From: Sipunculus nudus
Taxonomy: Eukaryota; Annelida; Sipuncula; Golfingiida; Sipunculidae
Direction: 5' to 3'
Assembly: GCA_026874595.1 (NCBI GenBank)
Contig: CM049311.1
Span: 55,741,676-55,805,675, forward strand
Length of the DNA: 64,000 bases
The position numbers and the translations under genes were made by a program. How positions within the stretch are numbered: position 1 is the stretch's first letter; each line of letters begins with the position of its first letter. Of the stretch, positions 51,901-59,189 are shown in pieces. The notes beneath the pieces were generated by a model. The model did not search any database, was not told the origin of the DNA, and worked only from the letters and a program-made list of their open reading frames with translations.

Positions 51901-53179
51901 AAATTGTGATCAGTTGAGATATAGTTCAGAAACTACAGTGTTCCTGTGTGTAGAAAAGTGCATTCAATGATAAAGATACTTATATATATCTTGTGTAAAA
52001 TTCTTGTGCAAAATAAACTGTACTTTTAATGAATAAAGTAGTTTAGAAACCAAAGTGTTCTAAAATATTATTATCTATGAATGAAATAAGTAGTTTAGAA
52101 ACCAAAAGTGTTCTTATTTATAATAAAGTATGAATAAAATAAGAAGTTTAGAAACTAGGGAGTTTTTATGTATAATAAACTATGAATGTATAAAGTTGTT
52201 TAGAAACCAGAGAGTTCTTATGTATAATAAACTATGAATGAATTAAGTAGTTTAGAAACCAAAGTGTTCTTTTGTATAATAAACTATGAAAAAATTAATA
52301 GATTACAATTCAATGAATAAAGATGTTTAAAAACTGCATTGTTCTTGTGTATAATATTGTATGATTTATTATTATTAAAGTGTTCACTATTTTTTCATTG
52401 AAACATGCCACATCTGAAAGGTTTAGATCAAGGTATGCTCAATTGGTGATCCTGGATCGATCGCAGTTTCTACTGGTAGGAACTGTGATTGGAGTCTCTA
52501 CCAGTAGAATCGGAGTTTCTACATATGGTTCTGATCAATGTCAAGGCAGAGACTGTGATATAAATGGTAGACAAAGGTATGCTTAATGAGACCCTGGATC
52601 AATCGCAATTTCTACTGGTAAGAACTGTGATTGAAGTCTCTATCAGTAGAATCAGTTTCTACTAGTAGAGATTCTGATCTATGTCAAGATAGAGACTGTG
52701 ATCTGGTAGATTGTATGCTTAATCAGTGATCCTGGATTGGTCGCAGTTTCTACTGGTATGAACTGTGATTGGAGTCTCTACCAGTAGAATCAGAGTTATT
52801 ACTGGTAGAGATTCTGATGACACTCCAGAATCTAATGAAGATGCTGGATCAACACCAACATCAAATCGATTCTTCCTTGGCCCATTCAAGATATGCCCAT
52901 GAAATTTTATAAGATTCAGTTCAGGATCACGGGGGTAATGTTGTGAACAAACACACACACACACACAAACCAACGGGAATGACAGCATACCCTTGTGGCG
53001 GTAACAATAACAAAACACCTACCTGTCAGGTTTCTCGTCCCTTTCCCGGTGTTCCCACATGCTGGGCCTGTTCCAGTGTTGTTCCCCCCGCATCTGCTTG
53101 CCTCGCCTGTCACATCTGCCTCCCCTTTCCGCTTCTGTATTTCTTGAAGTTTTTGCCGCAGTTCTGCTAGGCGTGACAT
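19856..53179 (-). CDS. TTK: TTK/MPS1 dual-specificity spindle-checkpoint kinase (17 coding exons)
   Basis: TTK/MPS1 works at unattached kinetochores, phosphorylating KNL1 and other checkpoint proteins to delay anaphase. I joined 17 exons by GT-AG sites; every phase matches and the sum is 2832 nt, 943 residues plus stop. Residues 1-22 form a charged helix. Residues about 55-214 match the TPR-type kinetochore region. Residues 215-655 are a low-complexity linker with a KEN box (294-296), an acidic run (526-534) and a Gln/Pro-rich part. The kinase spans about 669-938: GRGGSCKV loop, Lys697, Glu715, HAD (791-793), DFG (810-812), [10 protein letters not shown] loop, DVWSLG. The protein ends right after [11 protein letters not shown], without the C-terminal tail of the vertebrate enzyme. 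The hinge has Arg747 where human TTK has Cys. A 5' exon may be missing. Family assignment is firm. Confidence 0.95.
20145..20321 (-). CDS. TTK: TTK coding exon 16: kinase C-lobe (residues 861-919)
   Basis: Acceptor TGGTTTCAG, donor TTAAAG/GTATTT. Begins [17 protein letters not shown] and continues GRVPFQHI, then [16 protein letters not shown], all family hallmarks. 177 nt, phase 0 at both ends. Confidence 0.96.
20985..21175 (-). mobile_element. tRNA-derived SINE in TTK intron 15
   Basis: On the minus strand an A box (TGTGGCTCAGGGGTTGA, 21147-21163) and a B box (GAGTTCAAATCTC, 21108-21120) lie at tRNA-like spacing, and TGAG/CTCA flanking the B-box loop can form a T-stem. A non-tRNA body rich in CAGCCCCCACCCAGGGTGAG follows. 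The right boundary is approximate. Confidence 0.65.
21258..21475 (-). CDS. TTK: TTK coding exon 15: catalytic and activation loops (residues 788-860)
   Basis: Acceptor TTTACAG, donor ATACAG/GTAACA. Carries [14 protein letters not shown] (catalytic Asp793, HAD in place of HRD/HSD), LIDFGIA (DFG Asp810) and [12 protein letters not shown], in which Thr832 matches the activation-loop Thr of human TTK. Confidence 0.96.
21821..24390 (+). mobile_element. Shared-end element, interrupted by a hAT-like insertion
   Basis: The 5' terminus (ACAAGGGCCCCATGGGTAAC then ACTCAGCTGA) is at 21821-21860 and the 3' hairpin at 24358-24385, followed by AAAAA. The right part is the roughly 680-bp core unit, split at GGTACCAA by the 22964-23849 transposon. 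Whether the AT-rich middle (22000-22800) belongs to the same insertion is uncertain. It lies in TTK intron 14. Confidence 0.6.
22964..23849. mobile_element. 886-bp hAT-like non-autonomous transposon
   Basis: Ends CAGTGGTGGG and CCCACCATTA (inverted, 8 of 10 match), flanked by the perfect 8-bp duplication GGTACCAA at 22956-22963 and 23850-23857. The internal sequence is non-coding and contains GGAACCGACTCCCACC near the right end. A relative in opposite orientation is at 48822-49407. Eight-bp duplications and these ends fit the hAT superfamily. Confidence 0.85.
24491..24651 (-). CDS. TTK: TTK coding exon 14: hinge and helices D/E (residues 734-788)
   Basis: Acceptor TACTGCAG, donor GAAG/GTCAGT. 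Encodes [18 protein letters not shown] with gatekeeper Met745 and hinge Glu746-Arg747-Gly748, then [18 protein letters not shown]. The GDTD/GNID motif after the hinge is typical of the TTK family. Confidence 0.95.
25529..29498 (-). mobile_element. 4-kb element: shared ends around an array of 337-bp units
   Basis: Read on the minus strand it starts with ACAAGTGACCCAGGGGTCAT (29498 downward) and ends with AGTCAGCTGAGCTAAAA at about 25529. Between are roughly ten units whose palindrome GGTGGCGCCACC falls at 25848, 26185, 26522, 27193, 27530, 27947, 28283 and 28642 (steps mostly 336-337). Internal relics of the 3' end occur near 27795 and 28310. Units near 25.6-26.5 kb are almost identical to those at 1-660. 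It fills most of TTK intron 13. Confidence 0.75.
30103..30257 (-). CDS. TTK: TTK coding exon 13: catalytic lysine and helix C (residues 683-734)
   Basis: Acceptor ATACTCTCAG, donor GACTT/GTAAGT. Encodes [20 protein letters not shown] with ATP-contact Lys697, and [15 protein letters not shown] with helix-C Glu715. Clear match to the TTK N-lobe. Confidence 0.95.
30395..31855. repeat. 25-bp minisatellite in TTK intron 12
   Basis: About 55-60 copies of TGATCACCACACAGGGCCAG + GTGCC. Variant units (ACAGGACTTGG, ACAGTAGAGGG, AAAGGGCCAG) occur in a fixed order, and a block of them at about 30790-31170 is repeated at about 31306-31690. The 75- and 80-codon minus-strand frames across it are repeat artefacts. 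Confidence 0.92.
31910..31990 (-). CDS. TTK: TTK coding exon 12: kinase glycine-rich loop (residues 656-682)
   Basis: Acceptor TTTTTTAG, donor TGCAAG/GTAAGC. Encodes [20 protein letters not shown] and the ATP-binding loop GRGGSCK, equivalent to QIGSGGSSKV in human TTK. 81 nt, phase 0 at both ends. Confidence 0.93.
32195..32618. mobile_element. Possible small inverted-end element in TTK intron 11
   Basis: CAGGTTTGGC at the left and GCCAAACCTA at the right are inverted copies (9 of 10) about 424 bp apart. No target duplication is visible, so this is weak. Overlapping plus-strand frames of up to 157 codons inside match nothing I know. Confidence 0.25.
34034..35865. repeat. 29-bp minisatellite in TTK intron 11
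   Basis: About 60 copies of AAAGTGACCCTCTGAGGATT + TGTAAAGAC. The minus strand of the consensus has no stop triplet in any frame, so three overlapping frames stay open for hundreds of codons (the longest is 320, at 34864-35826). Each protein frame repeats every 29 residues because 29 is not a multiple of 3. No promoter, start context or codon bias supports a gene. Confidence 0.93.
36063..36240. mobile_element. Roughly 175-bp MITE-like element
   Basis: The ends are inverted copies: CCGTGAAATC...ATGACCACC on the left against CGGTGAAATC...ATGACCACC on the complement of the right. Internal TGGTCGT and TGACCAC words repeat in both orientations, so it would fold into a long hairpin. Superfamily not assigned. 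Confidence 0.6.
36310..36409 (-). CDS. TTK: TTK coding exon 11 (residues 622-655)
   Basis: Acceptor TCCTTGCAG, donor GCACCT/GTAAGT. Pro/Ala/Gln/Val-rich end of the linker ([16 protein letters not shown]). Leaves in phase 0 directly before the kinase domain. Confidence 0.85.
36790..37006 (-). CDS. TTK: TTK coding exon 10 (residues 550-622)
   Basis: Acceptor ATTTACACAG, donor TCCAC/GTAGGT. Gln/Pro/Ala-rich linker ([20 protein letters not shown]), probably disordered. No domain recognised. Phases fit both neighbours. Confidence 0.85.
37660..37781 (-). CDS. TTK: TTK coding exon 9 (residues 509-550)
   Basis: Acceptor CTTTGTTAG, donor GAAAG/GTAACA. Encodes [15 protein letters not shown] followed by the acidic run EDDDEEEDE (526-534). 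A second AG inside (CTGCAG) would shorten it by 13 nt and break phase, so I used the outer one. Confidence 0.85.
38374..38396 (+). repeat. Poly(C) run, 23 bases
   Basis: C homopolymer inside an ATGCCCC...CCGGGG context, at the left edge of the 180-bp array. Confidence 0.9.
38400..39672 (+). repeat. 180-bp tandem array capped by a GC hairpin, TTK intron 8
   Basis: Six to seven copies; the phrase ACGGTCAAAAGTAGGTCAA falls near 38451, 38631, 38811, 38974, 39154, 39334 and 39514, i.e. steps of 180 with one of about 161. Each unit includes CAAAAATCAGGCCAATATCT. The array ends in a non-repeated tail and a strong hairpin at 39640-39670 (TATGCCCC and CGGGGGCATA arms). Together with the ATGCCCC at the left edge this resembles bivalve elements that carry tandem-repeat cores. 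Confidence 0.8.
39915..39980. repeat. (AT)n microsatellite
   Basis: About 33 uninterrupted AT repeats in TTK intron 8. Confidence 0.97.
40731..40904 (-). CDS. TTK: TTK coding exon 8 (residues 451-509)
   Basis: Acceptor GGTGATTTAG, donor AAAAG/GTGAGT. Pro/Asn/Gln-rich linker ending in [16 protein letters not shown], a short ordered-looking motif continued by exon 9. Confidence 0.85.
41195..41860. repeat. Roughly 50-bp minisatellite in TTK intron 7
   Basis: About 13 copies of GACTGGAGACTACAGTTGAA, then ATAGATACATGTATC and TTATTGACCATGTT-type spacers. Two unit types alternate: ATACATGTATCTTATTG and AACATATATCACATTGACAG. Each copy holds the palindrome ATACATGTAT or a decayed form. Confidence 0.9.
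41924..42076 (-). CDS. TTK: TTK coding exon 7 (residues 400-451)
   Basis: Acceptor TTGGTTACAG, donor GCCAG/GTAAGT. Linker with [17 protein letters not shown] and [15 protein letters not shown]. The CAGCAG at the acceptor allows a one-codon (NAGNAG) alternative; the phase holds either way. Confidence 0.85.
42077..43416. other. TTK intron 6, no repeat or nested gene supported
   Basis: Mostly single-copy AT-rich sequence. A minus-strand frame (ATG near 43159, about 96 codons) begins [20 protein letters not shown], which looks like a signal peptide, but nothing else supports a gene. Confidence 0.4.
43417..43975 (-). CDS. TTK: TTK coding exon 6, the longest (residues 214-400)
   Basis: 559 nt, acceptor TTTTGTTGTAG, donor AGAAG/GTGAGC. 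Ser-rich linker with little family conservation. It holds the KEN box at residues 294-296 ([10 protein letters not shown]), a typical APC/C degron, and a basic patch, GIKKKTY. The open frame upstream (MSDYFVVE) is intron read-through. Confidence 0.9.
43976..45340. other. TTK intron 5, nothing recognised
   Basis: Single-copy AT-rich sequence with no array, inverted-end element or exon that I can support. A TGACGTCA-like pair (ATGACGTCAG and CTGACGTCAA) lies at 45160-45180. Confidence 0.4.
45341..45496 (-). CDS. TTK: TTK coding exon 5 (residues 162-214)
   Basis: I chose acceptor TATGCTGAAG/GAAACAC because it alone restores the [16 protein letters not shown] join, equivalent to LSQGNVKKSKQLLQKA in human TTK; the open frame to its right is intron. 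Donor AAAG/GTTAGT. Ends the TPR region with [14 protein letters not shown]. Confidence 0.92.
45672..46168 (+). mobile_element. Compact complete copy of the shared-end element
   Basis: About 497 bp with both ends: 5' ACAGGGGACCTATGGTTCAC and 3' hairpin (46141-46163) followed by AAAAA. The interior is a single, diverged 680-bp-type unit (TTTCCTGAT...TTTTACAAAGTGCA, ACGGAGGTTT, AAAGGAACAGAGTCGCA) and a CGGACACCCGTCCG run before the 3' end. No coding frame. This is the shortest copy with both termini, so it best shows the family limits. Confidence 0.7.
46682..47780 (+). repeat. Palindrome-punctuated array with 131/149-bp alternation
   Basis: Seven perfect and one decayed GGTGGCGCCACC at 46684, 46832, 46961, about 47110, 47241, 47390, 47521 and 47670. 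Steps alternate between about 149 and about 130, so the true unit is 280 bp made of two related halves. Both halves share AAGCTATC, GTCAAAC and GAGATAT at matching places, so an ancestral unit of about 140 bp doubled. It lies in TTK intron 4. Confidence 0.88.
47964..47993. repeat. Strong hairpin 170 bp beyond the array
   Basis: GTATCCGCAAAAC and GTTTTGGCGGATAC are complementary with one bulged G and a 3-base loop. The sequence between the array and the hairpin includes GGTCAGAGGTCAAGGTCA and a GCGGCGGCGGCGG run. It could be the end of the element that carries the array. Confidence 0.7.
48371..48477 (-). CDS. TTK: TTK coding exon 4 (residues 126-162)
   Basis: Acceptor TTGTAG, donor AAGAG/GTTGGT, a slightly weak donor. 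Encodes [20 protein letters not shown], matching the DYFQMARANC...FVHISFA TPR helices of the vertebrate protein. Its phases fit both neighbours. Confidence 0.88.
48511..48545 (+). repeat. Orphan 5' terminus of the shared-end family
   Basis: AAAAGTGACCCATAGGTCAT then GGTGCTCAGATGA matches the family 5' end. No 3' terminus follows within the intron, so this is a truncated copy. Confidence 0.5.
48822..49407. mobile_element. 586-bp hAT-like non-autonomous transposon
   Basis: Ends TAGTGGTGGG and CCAAACACTA with perfect 8-bp duplications GCCATGGT at 48814-48821 and 49408-49415. Its ends and interior (GAGTCGGTTCCTTTTTCATAA, AGCGCTTGA) match the 22964-23849 element in reverse, so the two are one family. 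Located in TTK intron 3. Confidence 0.87.
49539..49612 (-). CDS. TTK: TTK coding exon 3 (residues 102-126)
   Basis: Acceptor CTTATTTGCAG, donor AAAAG/GTGAGT. Encodes [20 protein letters not shown], the TPR helix matching the KYGQNESFARI stretch of human TTK. Phase 0 in, two bases carried out. Confidence 0.9.
50246..50997 (+). mobile_element. Short shared-end element with about two 337-bp-type units
   Basis: Starts ACAAGTGACCGAGGGGTCAT and ends CAGTCAGCTGAGCTAAAAA at 50997. The core has ATATGGGTAACAGAGACCTAA twice and a one-base palindrome variant (GGTGGCACCACC near 50771). It has the same termini and core type as the 4-kb element in intron 13, in opposite orientation. TTK intron 2. Confidence 0.72.
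51021..51166 (-). CDS. TTK: TTK coding exon 2 (residues 53-101)
   Basis: Acceptor GACTGACAG, donor TTTCAG/GTAAAG. Encodes the start of the TPR region, with [15 protein letters not shown] aligning to the PEDWL motif of vertebrate TTK. Entry phase needs one base from exon 1 (giving Asp53); it leaves in phase 0. Confidence 0.9.
51340..51540. repeat. Single outlying copy of the CTACTGGTAG repeat
   Basis: Contains several CTACTGGTAG / CTACCAGTAG words and GAGACTGCGATCTGGTAGA, matching the array at 52440-52830 about 1 kb away. Confidence 0.65.
52030..52320. repeat. Roughly 52-bp tandem array in TTK intron 1
   Basis: Five copies; AGTTTAGAAACCAAAGTGTT begins near 52040, 52092, 52145, 52197 and 52249, each followed by TATAATAAACTATGAAT. 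Confidence 0.88.
52440..52830. repeat. Roughly 150-bp tandem array rich in CTACTGGTAG
   Basis: About two and a half copies of a unit with TCGCAGTTTCTACTGGTA, GAACTGTGATTGGAGTCTC and TACCAGTAGAATC. CTACTGGTAG and CTACCAGTAG are inverted, so each unit can form a small hairpin. Confidence 0.8.
52950..52967. repeat. Short (AC)n tract
   Basis: About nine AC repeats, 55 bp beyond the donor of TTK exon 1. Confidence 0.9.
53023..53179 (-). CDS. TTK: TTK coding exon 1 (residues 1-53)
   Basis: Starts at the ATG at 53179 ([18 protein letters not shown]) and ends at donor ACAG/GTAGGT. The first 22 residues look like an amphipathic, coiled-coil-type helix; the rest is Gly/Asn/Thr-rich. The frame stays open upstream through six more codons to an acceptor-like TTGTTACAG at 53200, so this may be exon 2, with an upstream exon supplying the true start. 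Confidence 0.8.
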
Positions 53180-53199
53180 AGCTTCCTTATAACTAAGCA

Positions 53200-56100
53200 C
53201 TGTAACAAAGCAAACCCTGGTCAGTATAACGTCCCAACAAAAAAGGATTTATCATGGGTAAACTGGGGTCAATAAATGAATGTTTGAGGTGTCTCATTTC
53301 TATGAGCATTGGTAATTGTTCAGCGGTCAAAATAATGGGATCATGGAGGCACTGTAAGTTTACAGAGCAAATGACACATGGCTATAAGTATATATGCATA
53401 ATGAATAATGAAACTGCACGCTCTCCATAAAAAATAAGAGCATGTGACCCTTAATACAGTAAAACATCATAATTTCCTCAGGATAGTTTGCGATTCAGAC
53501 ACCAGGTGGCAATGGCAGGAACACCTCGGCCAAATCCAAAGAAAAATGTCAGTGCTCTCCAGCTGTCAAATCGTTTTTTTTTCTTGTAAAAATATACTAT
53601 TTGGCACAGGATATATAAATCAAACTTTAACACTTAAAAATAACTTGGGACTCGAAAGAATGCACTGTAACTGGTGGGACACATGAATATAAATCCTGGT
53701 TCAGGACCCCATAGCCCGCTATTTACCACGGGAAACTGATAGGTAACCATCTCCACCTTTCTTCTTCTACTTGACATCAGACATGCAAAGAGTTGTTGTG
53801 TGATCTTGGATAAAGACATTGTTACCATTTTTGTCGTACAGTTACAGAAGAGATATGTATGTGCTAACAGCTTCCATGCAAGATGCAAAATTTCACGTGA
53901 CATAACTAATTAATGCATAGAGATACTGTTTCAATATGTACTTTAATTAGAAATGGAAACTGAAATAAGAAATGGAATATGAAAATGATTTTTTATTGCA
54001 AAAAATAAGACCTCAAATCTCCTGGGAAGACCTCAGAAAATTTGTGGTCATCCTACAAGACCACAAATTTCAAAACATTTCTATCCCTGTTGTTAATATT
54101 GTTGTTATGTATATAATGTAATGGTAAAATAACCTTCAAGGTGTCAGTTTCAGGAATGCTGATTAATCTCTCATACTGAACTTGCTTTTGAAATATGTTT
54201 AAAATTCTGAACTGACTGAACTTTCTAATTTGGATTATTTTTTTTTCATTTGTGTATTTTAATTGGAGATAAATAATAAAGTAATAGAATTGAATGGAAA
54301 TTCATGTTCAGAGTGGAAGAACTACCTACTGATTTGTGATCAATTTTAAGTTGTGCACATGTACTTGCTACTTCAGGCACTGACAGTATGTCATGTTTGC
54401 TTGACTGTCCAGCTTACTAATTTCAAAATGTTGCATTCTCCTGTATCAAGAACTAAAGAAATATCATAACTAAACATTTACATCCTCTGCTCATGTATTA
54501 TAAGTACCTTGGTCTGTTGCTAGAGGTCTGTGACTTTTTTGTCTATATTTAGGTATGATCAGGTATTTGTTTTGCAGATTATTAATTCATTGTACGCAAT
54601 ATCATGTTTAGTGTGAGAAGCTCAGGGGTAGCACCTGGTTTGATTGATATGGACATCCACGAGTCAGTATAGAATGATGGCACATTTGATGTCCCTTTCT
54701 TCAGTTGCGAGAAGCCTATCTTGAATGACAACTGAAGAAGCCTATCTTGAACGACCATCTCCTTAGCAACAATGTTTAACTGGCGCAAATGTGTCTACTT
54801 CAGTTTGTGTGTTTCGTTTAGAATAGTTTTCCTACATGTTATGCCTGGGGGTGTCCACAGTAGTTTGATGTTTGTGACAGCGGACCAGATGGATAGTGGT
54901 GCTGATTGGTGGAGGAGGCTTGTGGGACTTGTGACATCAGGAACAGAACAAAAACTGGGGAGCGAGTGATTGTTGGCACAAGAGCCAGACCGCTTTGAGA
55001 TGGGAGTTTCTTCTGTATTAGTGGCAAGCAGTCCAAATGGCTGGTCTGTGTTTCTTTGGCGAGCCTTGTGGGCTTTGGCATCATAGTGTACAGACGGTAA
55101 AGTCCGAGGGAGCTGTCTTCTGATGCTGTGTGCAGTACTGCAGAGACTGTCCTGATGTTTGCAGATGGACGGGCAATTGGGGTCGTTAAGAGAGCTTCCA
55201 GTAACATGCAAGGGACTTCGCTTTGACGCTGAGATGTAAGGGTGCTGAGATTCACTAGTTAGAGGTTACTCAGTATCCGACAGCTGGAGAGTTATAGTTG
55301 AGTCAACTTGAGTGCAGCTAAGATAGAAAGAACCATTGACAGAGGGCTCTAACACAGGACATTTGTGGTTTGGTGCTCGATTTGTATTAACAGAATAGTA
55401 ACGTTTATTCTGCAGTGAAAACTGTTTGTGAGAAATAACCATCAGTGTTAATTATAGATTGTGGTGTTGTGTGTACAAATGAATTCTGCCGAGGACCACT
55501 GAACTGTCTATGTGAGGGATCATGTGACTTGGGGCAGCACCGGAGGGACTATGTTCACGTGTACTATTGCATCAGACTTTATGGATACTTGTGTTGTTGA
55601 TACCACCCCCCCCCCCAAAGTAATTTGTAAGTACCAATTCATTTGTTATTATATTTGTTTTGTTGACATACAACTGTCTTTTATTGTATTTGGAGAGTAC
55701 ATTGCGTGAGTGTATTATCAGGTCTGCCTGTTGTTTTGACTGACTGAAAAGAACCTGGAAGTCACATCCCGTGGTGTGATATGGACACAAAATGATGATG
55801 TATGATCAATTAAAAAAAAGAGTAGTTTAAGTAGTAAAAAGTAGTTTAATTATTGCTTTTCTTTACAGAATCCTCTCTCAAGTACTGTACTTCTATAGAC
55901 GCAATATGTACTTACAGTTACACATTCCTAGAACTAAGTTCTTTAAACAATTAGGTTTTTCAGTTTTTATACTGAAATGCATTTCATATAATGCATTTAA
56001 AATCAATGTTTATAACAATGATTTGCAGAGTAACCCCTGACAATTATGTTACATTTACATTTGCCAAAACATTTCAGACATATAGATTTAAGTTTTTATG

Positions 56101-56902
56101 CAGTTCCGAATAATTGTTTTTTGGTCTAGTTGTTTAATTATTTTAGAAATTTGTATGTGGATCATAAGAACTAACTTAAAGTTGCTCATGAACGGTGAGG
56201 AAGATTTTGACAGTACTTGATAACTGGCGGAGAGTCCTTATCAGTAGACTGTTGGCACCTCATTAGTGAGCTCTGGTTTTGTGTCCATATGCTCAGACTG
56301 GTGCTATCAGCTCTTGGCTTAGAATACCAAGTAAAGCCCAGACAGTTAAACTGGACTGGCACCTTTACCTTCATAGGTTATTTAAGAACATACCATACCA
56401 CTGATTTCATCTTTAACATTTTCAATGATGTTACTGTGATGTTAAAAAAGGGCAAAAATTACAAGAACTTTGATTAAACGAAAAAATTGAAACTGTAAAT
56501 GTAACATAGATGCCTTAAAGCTACTGCCACTATACTGATTAGATAGATATGCACCTCAATGGTAAGCCCAATGACATTTATAATTTAATATTTTATATAA
56601 TTCATAAATGTTTTCCTTTAGAACTTCTGTAAATGAATATCTACTCTAATAAACACTTATCTGTTCCATCTAACATGGGAACTGGTAACTCCAAGGGGGA
56701 GCTGAAATAAGCATTCCTTATTTCCACTCCCCTGGGGAGTGGAAAAAAAGCTAAATAAAAAAAGCGAAAATCCTGTTAACTGAGCAATTAATAAATCATG
56801 CTATGACTCTGAAGAAACAGGTTTGGAGCGAGTATAGAATCGGGCCTACATTCTGGGATATCCAACTGTCTGAAGAGGGCGACATTTTGAAGGGGATAGA
56901 GA
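53200..56902. other. Upstream flank of TTK; no gene or promoter identified
   Basis: The TTK promoter and any 5' exon should lie here on the minus strand, but I find no clear TATA, CpG island or ATG-donor pair. At 54795-55255 two overlapping minus-strand frames of 138 codons stay open with somewhat higher GC; neither is recognisable. AAGCCTATCTTGAA occurs twice at 54712-54752. There is a C tract at 55606-55616. Confidence 0.4.
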
Positions 56903-57107
56903 ACAAGGGACCCATGGGTCACATTGCTCAGCTGAATTTTGGAAAATATTAGTAACTGCAACATTTTTTTTATTTCTTTTGGTTTTTCATGTATATTATC
57001 ATTAGAAAAGCTATGAGAAAATGGCCCTGCTAAAATTAAACTCTGTAAATTATAGAATAATGGACATGAGCTAAACCATTTAGTGATGCACCAAGGGAAT
57101 AAATAGG

Positions 57108-58770
57108 GTACCTGGAGATCTCGGACCTTTTACAACTCGGCCCACACGAAGTCGGACCACTTCAGATCGGACCATTACAATCTCGGACCACTTGGCCGAC
57201 GACCTCGGACCACTTTGTATCTGGCCACTACGATCTCGGACCACTTTGCGATCGGGAACTACGATCTCAGACCAAAGTAACATACATGTCCTGGCCGCCT
57301 AAACTGTTATGAAATAACCGATGTTATGTTTATAATACACATTATTATTTCGTATGCGCGCGAGATATTAAAAATTCCATTTGGACAAGTTAAGCCTAGG
57401 ACATCTCAGTATGTATATCCACTCAGAAAACATTTGACACACACAAGCACACACTCTTAAACTTAAACGCATGGCACTATATTCTAACTCAAAGGGAAAT
57501 GACAAAGTTTATTAGGATTTATTTAATATAAACAATATTAAATGAGGTAGGAAGACGGAAATATTAAATTTGTGATAAACTACGTAAACCAAAATGAAGT
57601 GAGCATGTGTGAATCAAAGAATCAGAGCTGGTGTATCGCTGTTACATATCTACAATTCAACTACTGTACTAGATAATACTGAAGAGTGAAAACAGTTGTA
57701 GTTTAGATATATACATAAAACAGATATTCAAAAGTGGGAAATCACACCATATTTAAACTCAAAGAACTGAAAAAGTTTATTAGAATTTCGTATATATACA
57801 ATATAAAAACGAGATTCAATCTTTCCCTCATTCAACCTTTCATTCATTTTGTCTATCTATCATTCAATTTTTTCATTCAAACTATCTTTCATTCAACCTT
57901 TCTTACTTTCATTCATTTTATTCCTTCATTCAATCTTTTATTTATTTTGTCTGTGTGTCATTCAATATTTCTTTCACTAATTCATTCAATCATTAAAACT
58001 TTTTTTTCATTCATCCTTTCTTTCATTCATTCCTTTATTTGGTCCCATTCAAACTTTCATTCACTTTGCCTTTCATTCAAACTTTCTTTCATTCAATCTA
58101 TCATTCATTCTTTCTTTCATTCATTCCTTCAATCTTTCTTTCATTTTTTTTCATTAATCTTTCTTTCATTCATTCTTTCCTTCCTTTCAATCTTTCATTT
58201 ATTTTGTCTGTCTCTCATCCATTCTTTCATTCATTCATTTATTCATTCATTCATTTAATCTTTCTTTCATTTAATCTTTTTTTTTTTTCGTTCATTCTTT
58301 CTTTCATTCATTCATTCATTCATTCAATCTTTCATTCAACCTTTCATTCATTCTTTCATTCATTTAATCTTACATTCATTCTGTCTTTCATCCATTCTTT
58401 ATCACACACACTCGTATTCTTCAATACACGATCAAATGCACAAACTTTAGAATTATTTATAAATTAGTATTAAGAAGATATGTAGCGAATGATAAATAAT
58501 AGAGAGAAAGATAAAGAGAGACAGGCAACAGTTATGCGTGGAGTAGGCCTAATAATGTTTTAATAATTAGCTTAAACATCGTTTGAAGACGGAACATACA
58601 CATTTGACAACGACATCATGAGTCTGATCGAGGTCTGAACGGGTCCGATATAGTGGTCCGAGGTGGTACGGAATGTGGTCCGAGATCGTCGACGGGGTGG
58701 TCCGAGATTGTACTAAGTGGTCCGACTTCGTGTGGGCCGAGATGTAAAAGGTCCGAGATCTCCAGAAAGC
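57108..58770. mobile_element. 1.66-kb MITE-like element with long inverted ends, possibly MULE-type
   Basis: The left arm (57108 to about 57285) and right arm (about 58618-58770) are inverted copies: CTGGAGATCTCGGACCTTTT then CTCGGCCCACACGAAGTCGG, followed by several CTCGGACCACTT subrepeats. Flanks are a perfect 9-bp duplication, ATAAATAGG, at 57099-57107 and 58771-58779. Long arms with 9-bp duplications are typical of Mutator-like elements. The interior has no transposase, only a TTCATTCA-type microsatellite. Confidence 0.8.
57825..58400 (+). repeat. Degenerate TTCATTCA / CTTTCATTCATT microsatellite
   Basis: Low-complexity tetranucleotide repeats inside the 57108-58770 element. Plus-strand frames of 174 and 142 codons (Phe/His/Ser/Ile-rich) come from the repeat. 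Confidence 0.92.
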
Positions 58771-59086
58771 ATAAATAGGCCTACGGTAAGTGTTATATAA
58801 AAGTGACATTTCATAAACAAATAATGTATGAAGGTAATTAAGTTTTCAAAAGCATTTGAATATTAGGATTAAATTCCTGATTTTTTTTCTTTAAAACAAT
58901 CAAAATTGTCCAAGTCTCATCAAAAAGAATTTATTTAACATTAAATTATAAGATTCATCTTGTTTATTAGTTCTGTGTATTGAAGGGGTGGGTGGGGGGA
59001 GGGGTCTCTGTTGTTACTGCTTGTTGCTGAAAAAAATGTTAATTTTAAGATTCATCTAAGTCATAGTACAGGTCTGTCAACAGAAT

Positions 59087-59102
59087 GGGGGGGGGGGGGG
59101 GG
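59087..59102 (+). repeat. Poly(G) run, 16 bases
   Basis: G homopolymer followed by a GGCGGTGGTGGGGGG stretch. Confidence 0.9.
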
Positions 59103-59189
59103 CGGTGGTGGGGGGTGTTGCCAGAGAAAAAGGATCCCTGTGGTATGGTATTAACTGCAGACAGCCTAAATAAGCTCAACTCAGTGGAG

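Noticed and set aside
53198-53200. GTG as the start of TTK exon 1
   Set aside because: GTG is not a usual nuclear start, and TTACAG just before it is a splice acceptor; the first ATG is at 53179.
54795-55255. Two overlapping 138-codon minus-strand frames
   Set aside because: No recognisable domain and two frames open at once; could be an old repeat. Not enough to call a gene.
57734-58467. 174- and 142-codon Phe/His/Ser/Ile-rich frames
   Set aside because: Translation of the TTCATTCA-type microsatellite inside the inverted-end element.
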